Of a stretch of DNA of 64,000 nucleotides, positions 11,901-23,994 are shown in pieces. Source of the stretch: Halocaridina rubra (taxonomy: Eukaryota > Arthropoda > Malacostraca > Decapoda > Atyidae); assembly GCA_037179515.1 (NCBI GenBank), contig JAXCGZ010003804.1, forward strand, positions 1-64,000. Direction: 5' to 3'. Each line of letters opens with the position of its first letter. The first letter of the stretch is position 1. A program made the position numbers and the translations under genes. Below the pieces are notes generated by a model. It saw only the letters and a list, made by a program, of their open reading frames with translations. It searched no databases and was not told the DNA's origin.

Positions 11901-14900
11901 AGACCGTGTCGGGGCGCGAACCCTAGACATGACAACTCAGAGTCGCGGATGCTACCGCTTGAGCCACGGTGACTACTCCCGAGCTGTTCACCAGTGTGGT
12001 GTGGATATTATCCCACTGCTGCCACCAATGTGGTGTTGACATTATTCCACCAAGTGTCGTCAATATGGTGTGATTTTCATCCCACTATTTTACACCAATA
12101 ATTGTGGTGTGATTCTTGTTTTGTTAGCGTGGTTTTTGATAACAGAAAAGCATCTTCTTTTGGTGTGTTTATTTCTAGATTAACAATTAATTCCTCAGAG
12201 CTCCAATTCCTACAGTTCCTGTCACGAACGATTCCGGATTCACACCCCCAAGGGGGAGACTGTTAAGCTGTGGACTTGACGCCTGCCCTGGACAATATCT
12301 GATCTCTCACCTACTAGGCTCTCTTGTGCTACTCATTGCGATCGGTGGGTATCGAGCGCGTCACTGCCACCTGGCACTTGTAGGCATCTCTGAAATGCCT
12401 TGTGAGGCTAAAGACATACATAATTTCCTTACGACACCTTCCTCTATATTTTTTTCATCCCACGAGTAGCCAAGAGATGCGGGGGTATTCTGGCTGGAGA
12501 GATCTAGCCACAACCCTAGTAATTAGGTCTTAGAATGTGCGTAGTTGTGGTGTAAATGAAAGTAAGAGGGAGGTGATAGGGAGTATGTTTGTGGAGAGAA
12601 AGATAGATTTACTTGCAATGAACGAAACTAAGATAAAAGGGAATGGTGAGATGACATTTAGGAGTGTGGTAGGTAGGGTGTATGGAGTTGAAAGAAGGAG
12701 AGGAAGAGAGGGAGTGGCTCTATTATTAAGTGAAGATATAAATAAGTGTGTGGCGGAATGGAAGGAAGTATCTTCTCGAATAATACCCCCTGAGGGAAGG
12801 GGGCAAATATACTTCCTCTGTGTTCCCCTGCGTGTCGTAAAAGCCGACTAAATGGGGCAGAGCAATAGGACTGGGAATCCCCCTCACTGTGTCTCTTCCC
12901 GAAGAGTCAAGAGGAGAAGCGAGAGAGGAAGAGAGGTGCTAAAAGTGAATAAATTGTATGAGAAAGAGAATGACTGTGAGCATAAGGCTGGTGAAAGAGA
13001 GAGTGGAGGAGGGAGTGGAAGAAATATGAGGCTGTTTCAAGGAGGAATTTATGAAGTGTGCCGAGGCAGTGTGCGAAAGGAGACTAACTGGTGGAAGTAA
13101 AAGGAAAGGTAGTGAATGGTGAAATGAGCAGGTGAGTGCAGTAGTGGCTGAAGAGAAGCAGGCTTTTGAGGTATGGGTGCAAGTAGGTAATGTAGAGGCG
13201 TATGAAATGTAGAGGCGTAGGAAAGGTACTGTGCAAAGAGGAGGTTATCGAAGCTCGTGGTGAGGGAGGCAAAGAGAAAAGCAGATGTAAGGTGGAGCAG
13301 ATGCTTGTCTGAGAATTTTGAAAGGAATAAATAGATGTTTTGAAAGGAAGTGAAAAGAGTGATGAAAGGTGACTCTGGTAGGGAGGATAGGGTGAAAGGA
13401 GCAGATGGGCAATTTCTAGTAGTTGAAATAAAATTGAGAGGGAGATGGGCTGAATATTTTAAGAACCTGATATATGAGGAAGATGATAGAAAGGCAGAGA
13501 TTGTGGCACTGGGAAACAAATGGAGAATGCCAATGTTAGGTGATGAGAATGATAGAAAAATAACAAAAGAGGAGGTACATTTGGCTGAAAGCAAGGAAAG
13601 CAGGTAAAGCACCAGGGATAGCTGGGTGTCATATTATGCTTGTCAAAAGGTGGGGAGGCATTAGTAGAATGGATGGTTAGGCTGTTGAATGTATGCTTCA
13701 GGAAAGGGAGGGTCTCAGTTGATTTTAGGAGTGCATGTGTAGTTCCACTTTACAAAGGGAAAGGAGATAATTAGTTAATTGAGTGTAGTTGTTAAGGTAT
13801 ATGGAAGAATGTTAAATGAGAGAATCAGGAAAGGGACTGAGAGCTTGTTTGGAGAAGAACAGAGTGGGTTCAGGAGAGGAGGAGAATGTGTGGATCAGGT
13901 ATTTGCGATAAGACAAGTATGTGACAAATTCTTGGAGAAAGGTAGGGACACTTTTTGGGCTTTTATGGACTTAGAAAAAACGTATGACCGGGTAGATAGA
14001 GAGGCTTGTGGAGTGTGTTGCGACTTTATGGAATAAGTGGAAATTTGTTGGATGTGGTGAAGAGTTTTCACATGAATAGTAGAGCATGTGTGAGAGTTGG
14101 GAATTTTATTAGTGATTGGTTTGAGGTAACTGTAGAGTTACGTAAAGGTTGTGTAATGTCGCCATGGTTGCTTAATGTGTATATGGCTGGAGTGGTAAGG
14201 GAAGTAAATGAAAGAGTATTAGACAGAGGCTTGGAACTAGTGGGTGAGTATGGAAGGTTGTGGAAGTTGCTATTTGTGGATGATACTGTACTGGAGGCTG
14301 ATACTGAGAATGAATTGAATCATTTGGTGACAGAGTTTGTCAGGGTGTGTGAAAGATGAAGTTGAGGGAGAATATTGGTAAAAGTAAAGTCATGAGATGC
14401 ATGAGAAGTGTTAATATTGCCAGATTGAATGTAGGAGTGAATTGGGAGTTGCTTGAAGAATTTGAGAGTTTTAAGTATCTGGGGTTGCATGTATCATGGA
14501 GTGGACGAGTGAATGTAGAGGTAAATCACAGAATGAAGGAAGCAAGTAAATGTCTAGGTGGGTTGAAAAGTTCAATGAGAAATAGATATTTGGGAACGAT
14601 TGCAAAGAGAAAGATATATGAAGGTGTGATTGTGCCGACAGCATTGTATGGAGCAGAGACTTGGAATGCAAGAGAGGATGAAAGGAACAAGATGAATATA
14701 ATGGAGATGAGGTGTTTGAGAAGTATGATTGGTGTATCTAGAATAGATAGAGTAAGAAATGGGGATGTCAGGCGGAGAACAGGTGTTGAAATGAAGCCGT
14801 CGGATAAGTTAGATCAGAGAATGTTGAGTTGGATTGGACACATGGAAAGGATTAGTGATGAACAAATAGTGAAGAGAGTGTGGAGTGCAGAAGTGAAACT

Positions 14901-17671
14901 TAAAATATGATGGATGGATGGCATGAAAAGGCATTGAATGCAATTGGTATGTCAGTGGAACAGGCAAGAGTGTGTGCAAGAGATAGGAATGAGTGGAGGA
15001 AGATTGAGCATAGATGACACTGGCCAAAGAGATATCTTGAACCTGCTACTCAGTGAACTGTGATGGATGGGTGTGAGGGGAGTTACCATGTGATGAAGCA
15101 GTTGGGGTAAACCAGCTACATCTGTCGGGCCTCATTGTAGAATATCCTTGCCCACCTACCTTTTGGGTGACCCAAGCAGGCTGGAAAGGGTGGAGATGTG
15201 GCAACCCTCTATTCCCTAGGAGCTGAGAGGAGTGGTTGAGGTATGTGTGCATCGTCGTGAATGCACATTTCTTTGCTTGGTCGTCCCCTTTACAAGGGGG
15301 AATGAGGTATGTGATTACCTAATTGTGATTACCTAATTGTGTTTACGGGAAAGAGCCCAAAGCTCGTATCTTCCCGTCTCCTGATCGGTTCCATTTTAGA
15401 CTTAGTGATACTTATCATACCTGTCCTTAAAACTATGGATTGAGATAGCATTAACTACCTCCTCGCTTAGCGAATTCCAATTATCAACTACTCTTACACT
15501 GAAAAAGTATTTCCTTACATCCTGCAAAGAAGTTTTCTTACGAAGCTTCAAACTATGACCTCTAGTTCTAGAGCCAGCCATATCGAAATATCGATCCCTA
15601 TCCACTCTATCATAACCATGAAGGAATTTAAAGACTGTCACCATATCCCCCCTTACTCTTCTAGCTTCGAGTGATGGTATGTGTATGCATGTATATGTGA
15701 ATGTATATCATTATTATTACCACCAGGTCACTTTTTGTCGTGCTGCAAGAAGAGTATCTTTACCTTATTTTTTTCATTCTCTCTCTGCTACTTTCCTTTA
15801 TCTTGATTTCTCTTCATATAGAAACTTAATCACATTTTGTTAATGTACTTACAGATTTTTTTTTTTTTTTAAGAGTGTGACACCGGGACAGGCAGAAGCT
15901 GCCCTTAACAACAAAGGCCCGGGCACGAGAAAATACCAAGACGAAGGAAAAGAAAAAGGTTAAGGGCAAGGCAGAGATGAGGTAATGTCACACAAAGGAA
16001 AACGACAGACAGAAAAAAACAGTCAAAGTAAAGAGGACCCAGAGATATGGAGGACTAGGCTCTGAGATGACGATAGATCTGCTTTTTGAAGGATGAAAGG
16101 TCATAAGAATTATGAAAGACAGAAGGAGGAAGAAAGTTCCAGAGTCTGGGGGTAGATGTGAAGAAGCAGTCGCTGCCCCGACCAATCCGCGAGCTACAAA
16201 TCTCCACACAGTATCTGTGAGATGAGGCCGCTGGGCGAGTGTTACGCGGCCTCGGCAGTGGAGGAGGGATACTTGATTTAATTGATTATGAGACGATGCA
16301 ATGCAGTTTTTGCAATGAATGGCTGCTATTAAAAATAAATTCCTACTCGTTAAGCATATGCTTTGTTTAGAGCAGGTAGTTATATTGTCAAGGCATATTA
16401 TTAGGTACTATCCCTTGTGCTGGGGAGAAGTACTACCATTCTAGTAATCTCAGCATATTGTAGGAGGCAACTAAATAGGATCGGAAGGTGTAGAGCAAAC
16501 AAAACTTCCCTTCCTGACTTTATGTTGCTGTCCTAAAGGGTAAGGTAAAGACTCATCTCTCACACTTTATTCTGGTTGTCGCTACTGATGTTTGTGTAGT
16601 GTGCCACTATGTATAGAAAGAAAGTTGAATCTGCACTGAATGTTTCTTTTTCACACTTTACCTAACCAATTTGAAATATCTTTTGAAACTGGTTAATTTT
16701 GTAGCGTAGTGCTTAACTTGGATTGCTGGTTTCACCATTACGGGTTTTAAGGCTGATTCGTCAGCACTTGGGTATTTGCACATAGTAAACCAGTTCAGAT
16801 TAAGGAAGTCTAGAAGAAAGACTTTCCAGAAAAATCTCAGATTAGAAAAACTTTGTAATGTACAGTCCCTGGCTCTTTAATAATTATCTACGAGATTAAT
16901 TTTTATTTTTCTTACAGTTAGTTGACAGTCATGAAATTTAGTCCTCAAAATAAGTGTTATTATCTTTTACCAGGTATCTGACAGTGTTGGTTACTATGCC
17001 TGTTGGTGTGTTAGAAGAGACGGAAGGTGATGAATTACAGCTTTGTCGCCAGGGTTGCCCTGCATATGAACGGCTAGATAAGCCAGGAGTGTCACCAATT
17101 AAAATAATACGAATGACTACAGATAAGGTAAAGTGACTGAAAATATGTTCTATAACATTGGATGTTTTAATTTCAAATAATTGATTTAGTTTTATGTAAT
17201 ATAAGAACAAGAATTTACTGTTATTTCCATTTCAGTCACCATTTTGTTATTAAAACTTATGTTTTTTGGAAATTGAGTCTGATTTGACCTATAGATTCCT
17301 TAGTAAATTTGCTCTACAAATTAAATACTCAAATTCATAACATGCAAGAAAATAAAACAGGACCTCACTAGAATTTCTTTTCCCAGGCTGCAATTTTATG
17401 TAAGGAGTACAATATTACTGATTACTATCTTGATTCGTGCATATTCGACTTGGTTACAACAGGAGATGTCAGCTTCAGAATTGCAGCTCAAGTAACTCAG
17501 ACAGACCATTGGAAGCATGATCCAGTCGGGGCACAAAAACTTTTACAGAATTGCTCTGAACCCCCTTGCATATGGGAAATCACTTCCAGTGCATCTTCTG
17601 TTTGGCCATCGTGGGCTATATTTATTGGTGCTCTTTTCTTTTTATCAGTGCAGTGGAGGACCAGACAGTAA
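3705..17671 (+). CDS. RGM: Repulsive guidance molecule (RGM/Dragon family), last three exons
   Basis: The coding sequence joins 3705-3922, 16974-17127 and 17387-17671 (about 218 residues; 5' part off-window). RGMs are cell-surface, usually GPI-anchored BMP co-receptors and neogenin ligands. Visible RGM hallmarks in order: the end of the von Willebrand D-like domain (ALPKAFVDG, then [12 protein letters not shown] across the first junction), the LQLCRQGCP cysteine motif, and the C-terminal block [18 protein letters not shown] followed by VTTGD. The protein ends with a Ser-rich spacer and a hydrophobic stretch ([15 protein letters not shown]) plus four residues, as expected for a GPI-anchor signal. 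Junctions fit GT/AG with phases 2 and 0. The apparent TAA after KIKK at 3924 is intronic: the exon ends two bases into the Lys codon. The assignment rests on remembered family motifs, not a search. Confidence 0.88.
4530..4578. repeat. (TTA)n microsatellite
   Basis: A run of tta/tca trinucleotides immediately upstream of repeat D copy 1. The same arrangement occurs before copy 2. Confidence 0.9.
4579..5176 (+). repeat. Repeat D, copy 1 (hairpin-led element, tandem unit 1)
   Basis: It begins with a perfect short hairpin (TAACCTCCCT...AGGGAGGTTA), then a CCTGCGTGTC module shared with LINE family B 5' ends, then about 480 bp of its own sequence. Its body is nearly identical to 5275-5870 and similar to 11998-12434. 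No coding capacity is recognised. The TE class is unknown. Confidence 0.75.
5177..5272. repeat. (TTA)n microsatellite between D copies
   Basis: About 95 bases of tta repeats changing to tca near the end. Together with the D body it forms a tandemly duplicated unit of about 694 bp. Confidence 0.95.
5275..5870 (+). repeat. Repeat D, copy 2 (tandem unit 2)
   Basis: Collinear with 4579-5176 through the hairpin, the CCTGC.TGTC module and the whole body, with only scattered substitutions and one small deletion near 5313. The similarity stops at atcattatttt (about 5870), where the next (TTA)n would have been. Confidence 0.8.
6004..7184 (-). mobile_element. Tigger/pogo-like non-autonomous DNA transposon
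   Basis: The termini are inverted: CAGTGTTCCCCCCCTTATCGC at the left and the reverse complement of AGTGTTCTCCCCCTGTATCGC at the right, next to TA dinucleotides. On the minus strand, 6153-6070 encodes [20 protein letters not shown] followed by KMLTITDKV, which looks like the N-terminus of a Tigger-type transposase and then runs straight into the terminal repeat. The rest of the transposase is deleted. The interior also contains a partial tandem duplication (6210-6475 and 6480-6725). Confidence 0.7.
6210..6725. repeat. Internal tandem duplication of about 265 bp inside the Tigger-like element
   Basis: Both copies share the stretch from AATAAGCACAAC.TGAACGG through the GCTGATAGCGGTATCG motif to CAATACATTGTACGCT.TCGAAC. 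A third, partial, diverged segment appears near 6945-7030. Confidence 0.75.
7478..7545 (-). pseudogene. Polyubiquitin junction relic
   Basis: The minus strand encodes [22 protein letters not shown]. This matches the end of one ubiquitin unit (..ESTLHLVLRLRGG) joined directly to the start of the next (MQIFVK). A unit-to-unit join without an intron is typical of polyubiquitin. Similarity fades on both sides with no splice sites or full 76-residue unit, so this is a fragment inside the RGM intron. Confidence 0.7.
7546..8908. other. RGM intron stretch, no gene recognised
   Basis: AT-rich sequence. An open frame at 7984-8274 has no recognisable domain, codon bias or splice context. I see nothing else supportable. 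Confidence 0.5.
8909..8987. repeat. (TA)n microsatellite
   Basis: An uninterrupted TA run of about 79 bases. The alternating Ile-Tyr frames on both strands are artefacts. Confidence 0.98.
8990..11762. other. RGM intron stretch, no gene recognised
   Basis: AT-rich, with a short (GA)n at 9277-9296 and A/T homopolymers. Slightly GC-richer patches at 10230-10700 and 11160-11620 contain open frames without recognisable domains. A cryptic promoter or unknown repeat cannot be excluded. Confidence 0.45.
11784..11976 (-). mobile_element. tRNA-derived SINE (family I), copy 1
   Basis: On the minus strand it starts with a tRNA-like head carrying an A box (GTGGCTCAAGCGGTAGC) and a degenerate B box (GGGTTCGCGCCCCG). 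The family-specific body runs to the GGTTTTACAT end. It is flanked by 21-bp direct repeats TCCCGAGCTGTTCACCA.TGT at 11763-11783 and 11977-11997 (one mismatch), a target-site duplication. Confidence 0.85.
11998..12434 (+). repeat. Repeat D, copy 3
   Basis: It matches the body of D copies 1 and 2 from the GTGGTGTGGA.ATTAT region to GCCTTGTGAGGCTAA, with more divergence. It lacks the leading hairpin module, which was replaced or interrupted near its 5' side by the SINE at 11784-11976. Confidence 0.75.
12780..12900 (+). repeat. Hairpin-led CCTGCGTGTC module inside LINE B1
   Basis: Right after the endonuclease segment ending KEVSSR comes CCCCCTGAGGGAAGGGGG and then CCCCTGCGTGTCGTAAAAGC and GGACTGGGAATCCCC. 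This is the same module as at the start of repeats D1 and D2 and in the 5' UTR of LINE B3. It interrupts the coding frame, so it is an insertion or rearrangement within B1. Confidence 0.65.
13779..14910 (+). pseudogene. LINE B1 reverse transcriptase remnant
   Basis: Reverse transcriptase of a non-LTR retrotransposon, recognisable over three overlapping frames (13779-14036, 14006-14359, 14356-14910). Fingers and palm motifs are visible ([26 protein letters not shown]). The YADD-type box is mutated (LLFVDDTV). The C-terminus resembles the conserved tail of endonuclease-RT elements ([32 protein letters not shown]). At least two frameshifts are needed to read it, so it is not expressed as an enzyme. 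Confidence 0.8.
15309..15676 (-). mobile_element. LINE family A, 5'-truncated copy A2
   Basis: The minus strand encodes the family A C-terminus ([19 protein letters not shown] ... DRYDKYH, stop) and the 3' UTR. It ends in two tandem copies of the 14-mer whose plus-strand form is GTGATTACCTAATT (15311-15338). It is truncated at the 5' end and lies directly against the 3' end of LINE B1. Confidence 0.9.
15871..16270 (-). mobile_element. LINE family C, 3'-end fragment
   Basis: On the minus strand a frame includes [19 protein letters not shown], with [10 protein letters not shown] at the end. This is the usual C-terminal WN.LP..V....L..FK pattern of non-LTR RT proteins, preceded by a degraded GDL..ADW.GQ region. 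It differs from families A and B. A T-rich run at 15857-15870 borders it. Only the last part of the element is present. Confidence 0.65.
16271..16973. other. RGM intron 3' part, no gene recognised
   Basis: AT-rich sequence leading to the polypyrimidine tract and ttttaccag acceptor of the RGM exon at 16974. No repeat family was recognised. Confidence 0.5.
16974..17127 (+). CDS. RGM: RGM exon: LQLCRQGCP cysteine motif
   Basis: The acceptor is ttttaccag and the donor is ATAAG|GTAAAG. It starts with the last base of a Lys codon, then [15 protein letters not shown], then [14 protein letters not shown] and [12 protein letters not shown]. It ends on a codon boundary. YLTV directly after the VRKIKK block is the family order. 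Confidence 0.88.
17387..17671 (+). CDS. RGM: RGM terminal coding exon with GPI-type tail
   Basis: The acceptor is tttcccag. It encodes [27 protein letters not shown] and a linker with potential N-glycosylation sites NIT and NCS. It closes with a hydrophobic C-terminus and TAA at 17669-17671. The CKE...DYY...CIFDL...TTGD pattern is the C-terminal RGM signature. Confidence 0.9.
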   Translation, partial: AAILCKEYNITDYYLDSCIFDLVTTGDVSFRIAAQVTQTDHWKHDPVGAQKLLQNCSEPPCIWEITSSASSVWPSWAIFIGALFFLSVQWRTRQ

Positions 17672-17680
17672 AACAAAATT

Positions 17681-20327
<2,647 letters not shown>

Positions 20328-20329
20328 AA

Positions 20330-22540
20330 CAGGACAATATTTTTTAATTCCCTGTGTTACTATATTAGCTGATGTTTAGTACTGTAGTAATGCAAATGAA
20401 TACTGTAATATCTCAACATAGGTTTTCATTTGTTTCAAAACCCACAACTTAAGTCTGAGAGCAATGAAATAAAATCTAAAGTATTGTTGAAGATGACTAC
20501 ACCCCCTTTAAACCCTTATAGGCATCCCCATAAACTATCAATGTCATTTGATAGTTCAGCATTTTACCTGTCTGCTTAAATAAATATGCAGTATAAGTAT
20601 TTATATTTTTTATGCAATGGTAAATAAGAAAATTGAAAATTTAAGTCACATACCCCATGTGTACCCTTTAAAAATTACTTAGACCCTGTGTACATGTGCA
20701 TAATACATACTTATACATATCATTTAGTAAATTTATATTCAAAATTATTTTATACATTTTATTTATTTTAACATTTGTTTTTATCTGATTTTTTAGTGTT
20801 TATAGGGTATTTTGTAATTTTGCTTGTTTGTAATATTTTGTTGCAGACTTATGTAAAGTTATGTAAATTGACATCAGTCGGATATTATTTTTCCCATTAT
20901 TATTAACAAAAACTGACGCAAAATCGAGACTGACGTAAGGCGAGGTATTACTATGTGTCCATCACATACAAGAGGAAGAAAAAGAGTTGAATGTTAGGTT
21001 GCCATGTGGCCGTGTGCTTATACGCCTTGTAGGCTCAAGTACAAATTAAGTCTCATGCTGTTATAAAATTGTGCTGAGCCTGGTTTATCTAATTAGAAAT
21101 AATGCAAATGTGCAAAAATGGGCTCAAAATTTAATAATTTGCTGCGAGAGAAAGGAAAATAGCATCATAGAGTCAGCTAATTGGACTTGCTAGCAGTATA
21201 AGCTTAGATTTTTTTTTTAAACAATACCTAGTTAAGTATTGGGTGTGTATTACCATTTATAGTGTCTTCTAATACAGGGATACAGTAGCTTGCAAGTGGA
21301 TGCAATACAGCTGTACATAAGGAAAAGCAAAGTAGATAACTAAATTTACCATGTCATAAATGAGGTTGTACATATTTTCTTCAAAGTCCTTCCAATCTTA
21401 TTTACTGCCATTGAAAATGTCTTGATGCATGTGTATAGTTAGTCCTGTTGCTTTGCTTTGTTTCCAAAGTATTGATACTGAAATACTGATGTAGCCAAAT
21501 GTAATTATAAGTTTATACCGAGTTTTTGCTTACGTTGTGTATTTTCAAAAACATGGCTTAGTAAAAAAAAATACATAATAGGATTTATGTAAATAACTGA
21601 CGAGATATATTCCATGTCTTTTACATTTGCTGAGTGTAATACTGTAAGTTATTGGGTGTACTGTCATATATGGCTAACAGTAAGTCCTGAATGTAATAAA
21701 AAAAAACGATGTAGAACTAGCTTTCTATTTTATTTGTATACATGTGGCAGGGAAACAGAATGCCTCACTTTCGTTCTCTGTATGCTGTAAGAGTAGGACT
21801 GTAAGGTTGGGTATCCCCCCTCCTTTTTTTTTTTTTACCACAGAACACTTGATTGAAGGGATGAAGATGTTTAGGGTATGATGTAGTCTTGGTGCCTCCC
21901 TTAGTTGTTCAGCTGCCACAAGCTTGCTGGCCTCAAAGAGATATGGCATCATAATGGGAGAGGAAAAAGCTTAGGATCCAAATCTGCATCATATGGAAAA
22001 GTGTTGCTAATGTGTATATGTAGATTTACATCTAGAATACTTTTCAAAACTCTATGAAGACCAATTTAGCTTTAGTCATATTATGAATTCTGTACATATT
22101 GATTTATGAATTGTACACTTTTTGACTTGTAAAATATACATAATTATTCTTGTTTCATTTTTATCCTATGGATGAGAGACTCTGAAATTAGAATGTAAAA
22201 TTGAATTGAAGTAAATTTAATTATTATGAATTTGTAAGTTATTAATTTGTTTTTTGGGCTGTTCCATTAGTGAAATAATATCCAGTTTTTTAAGATAGCC
22301 ATACTTCACAAAAAAATTGCCTAGCCTTAGAACTGGATTAAAAACATCATGTCGTATTAGATAAAGATGAGATATACTAGTATATATGCTTTTGTGAAGT
22401 GTAAGCATTTGTTTTACTTTGAATGCCATTTTTAGAACAAAAGTTTATTTTTTTTCCCAGATTGTGTTTCGCCTCACTTATCACACTGTTGCAGTCAGGC
22501 ATAACCTCCACAAGTTATATATGCAGTGAGGACAGTAAAC
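20330..22540. other. Intergenic AT-rich sequence, no gene recognised
   Basis: No domain-bearing open frame, tRNA or recognisable repeat. It contains T/A homopolymers and a polypyrimidine patch near 21818-21837. Confidence 0.5.
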
Positions 22541-22542
22541 AT

Positions 22543-22625
22543 TCAACCCCCAATTTAATGGACCAACAGAAAGGAACCTCGTTCCATTAAATCCAATTGT
22601 CCATTACTTCTGAATTTGGGTCTGT
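22543..22625. mobile_element. Short pogo-type MITE
   Basis: Imperfect terminal inverted repeats CAACCCCCAATTTAATGGAC at the left and the reverse complement of CAGACCCAAATTCAGAAGTA at the right, with a second inner pairing (GGAACCTCGTTCC). A TA follows the right end. The TTTAATGGAC motif also occurs in the termini of the Tigger relic at 39520-40689, so they may be related. Confidence 0.5.
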
Positions 22626-22824
22626 AGTGGCTACAATTACATAATGAAAGGAAAAGAAACAATATATTTAATCAAGCTCAGCATCCAATGTGACAAAGCA
22701 AAATACCTGTACACTGTAAATATAATACATTTGGCATTTATATTTGTGTGATTACCTAATTGTGTTTACGGGAAAGAGCACAAAGCTCATATCTTCCCGT
22801 CTCCTGATCGGTTCCATTTTGTAC

Positions 22825-23994
22825 TTAGTGATACTTATCATACCTGTCCTTAAAACTTTGGATTGAGATAGCATTAACTACCTCCTCGCTTAGCCAATTC
22901 CAATTATCAACTACTCTTACCCTGAAAAAGTATTTCCTTACATCCTGCAAAGAAGTTTTCTTACGAAGCTTCAAACTATGACCTCTACTTCTAGAGCCAG
23001 CCATACCAAAATATCGATCCCTATCCACTCTGTCATAACCATGAAGGAATTTAAAGACTGTCACCATATCCCCCCTCAATCTTCTAGCTTCGAGTGATGG
23101 TAAGTCTAATTCCCTCAGCCTCTCATCATAACTGAAATTGCGTATTTCTGGCACCAGTTTCGTGGCATGTCTTTGAACTTTTTCAAGCTTAGCTATGTGC
23201 TTTTTCAAGTGTGGATTCCAAAGGGGGCCTGCATATTCGAGTTTTGGCCTCACATAGGTTACATATATATTTCTGAACATTTCCTTGTCCATGTGCCTGA
23301 AGGCTACCCTTACATTTGATAATGCATATGCTGCCCTTACTATGCCATTTATATGTGTTTCTGGAGACAAATCTGCCAGTATGTTTACTCCTAGATCTCT
23401 CTCATTTTCTGTCTCTTGAAGTTGTACTCCAGCCACCGAGTAGTCAAGCTTGTTCCTTCTTGCACTTGTACCCATTCTCATTGCCTTACATTTTGAAGTA
23501 ATGAATTTCATTAGCCACTTTTCTGACCACTCATGCAGACTATTTAGATCTTCCTGAAGTCCTCTACCATTGTTCTCGTTTCCTACTTTCTTCACAATCT
23601 TTGCATCATCTGCAAACATATTTATGAGTGAATTTACAGACTCTGGTAGGTCATTTATATATACAAGGAACAAAAGTGGCCCTAAAACTGAACCCTGTGG
23701 AACTCCACTACTAACTCTTCTCCATTCAGACACTGAGTGTCTTACTCTAACCCTCTGTTCCCTTCTTTCTAAGTAAGTTTTTATCCATTCCAAGACATTT
23801 CCACCTATTCTAGCCATTGCTTGCAGCTTCCTAATAAGTCTCCCATGTGGAACAGTGTCAAACGCTTTCTGGAAGTCTAGGAATATGCAATCTGCCCAGC
23901 CCTCTCTTTCCTGTAAGATTCGGCTTACCTCATCATAAAATTCTAATAAGTTTGTTACTGTTGCTCTACCCTCTCTGAAGCCATGTTGCCTCAC
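22825..23994 (-). pseudogene. LINE A3 ORF2, reverse transcriptase core and C-terminus
   Basis: It continues ORF2 after the frameshift: [32 protein letters not shown] (first catalytic Asp), [20 protein letters not shown], then [11 protein letters not shown] (the catalytic FADD box, intact). The C-terminal domain ends ..FKDRYDKYH, stop. Motif order and the [11 protein letters not shown] signature are those of Jockey/CR1-type RT. The RT core is intact, but it is separated from the endonuclease by the frameshift. Confidence 0.88.

Larger units (their letters stand above)
12488..15302 (+). mobile_element. LINE family B, degenerate copy B1
   Basis: A broken endonuclease-RT element. Endonuclease pieces begin near 12537 ([11 protein letters not shown], the catalytic Glu motif). 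RT pieces are at 13779-14359 ([44 protein letters not shown]). A C-terminal part at 14356-14910 ends with a [12 protein letters not shown] motif. The catalytic box reads VDD instead of ADD. Multiple stops and frameshifts make it non-functional. The 3' UTR runs to about 15302, where a LINE A fragment begins. Confidence 0.85.

Noticed and set aside
13049..13612. A 187-residue minus-strand open frame opposite LINE B1
   Set aside because: Ser/Leu/Phe-rich shadow of the purine-rich LINE B coding strand. Similar shadows lie opposite B2 and B3.
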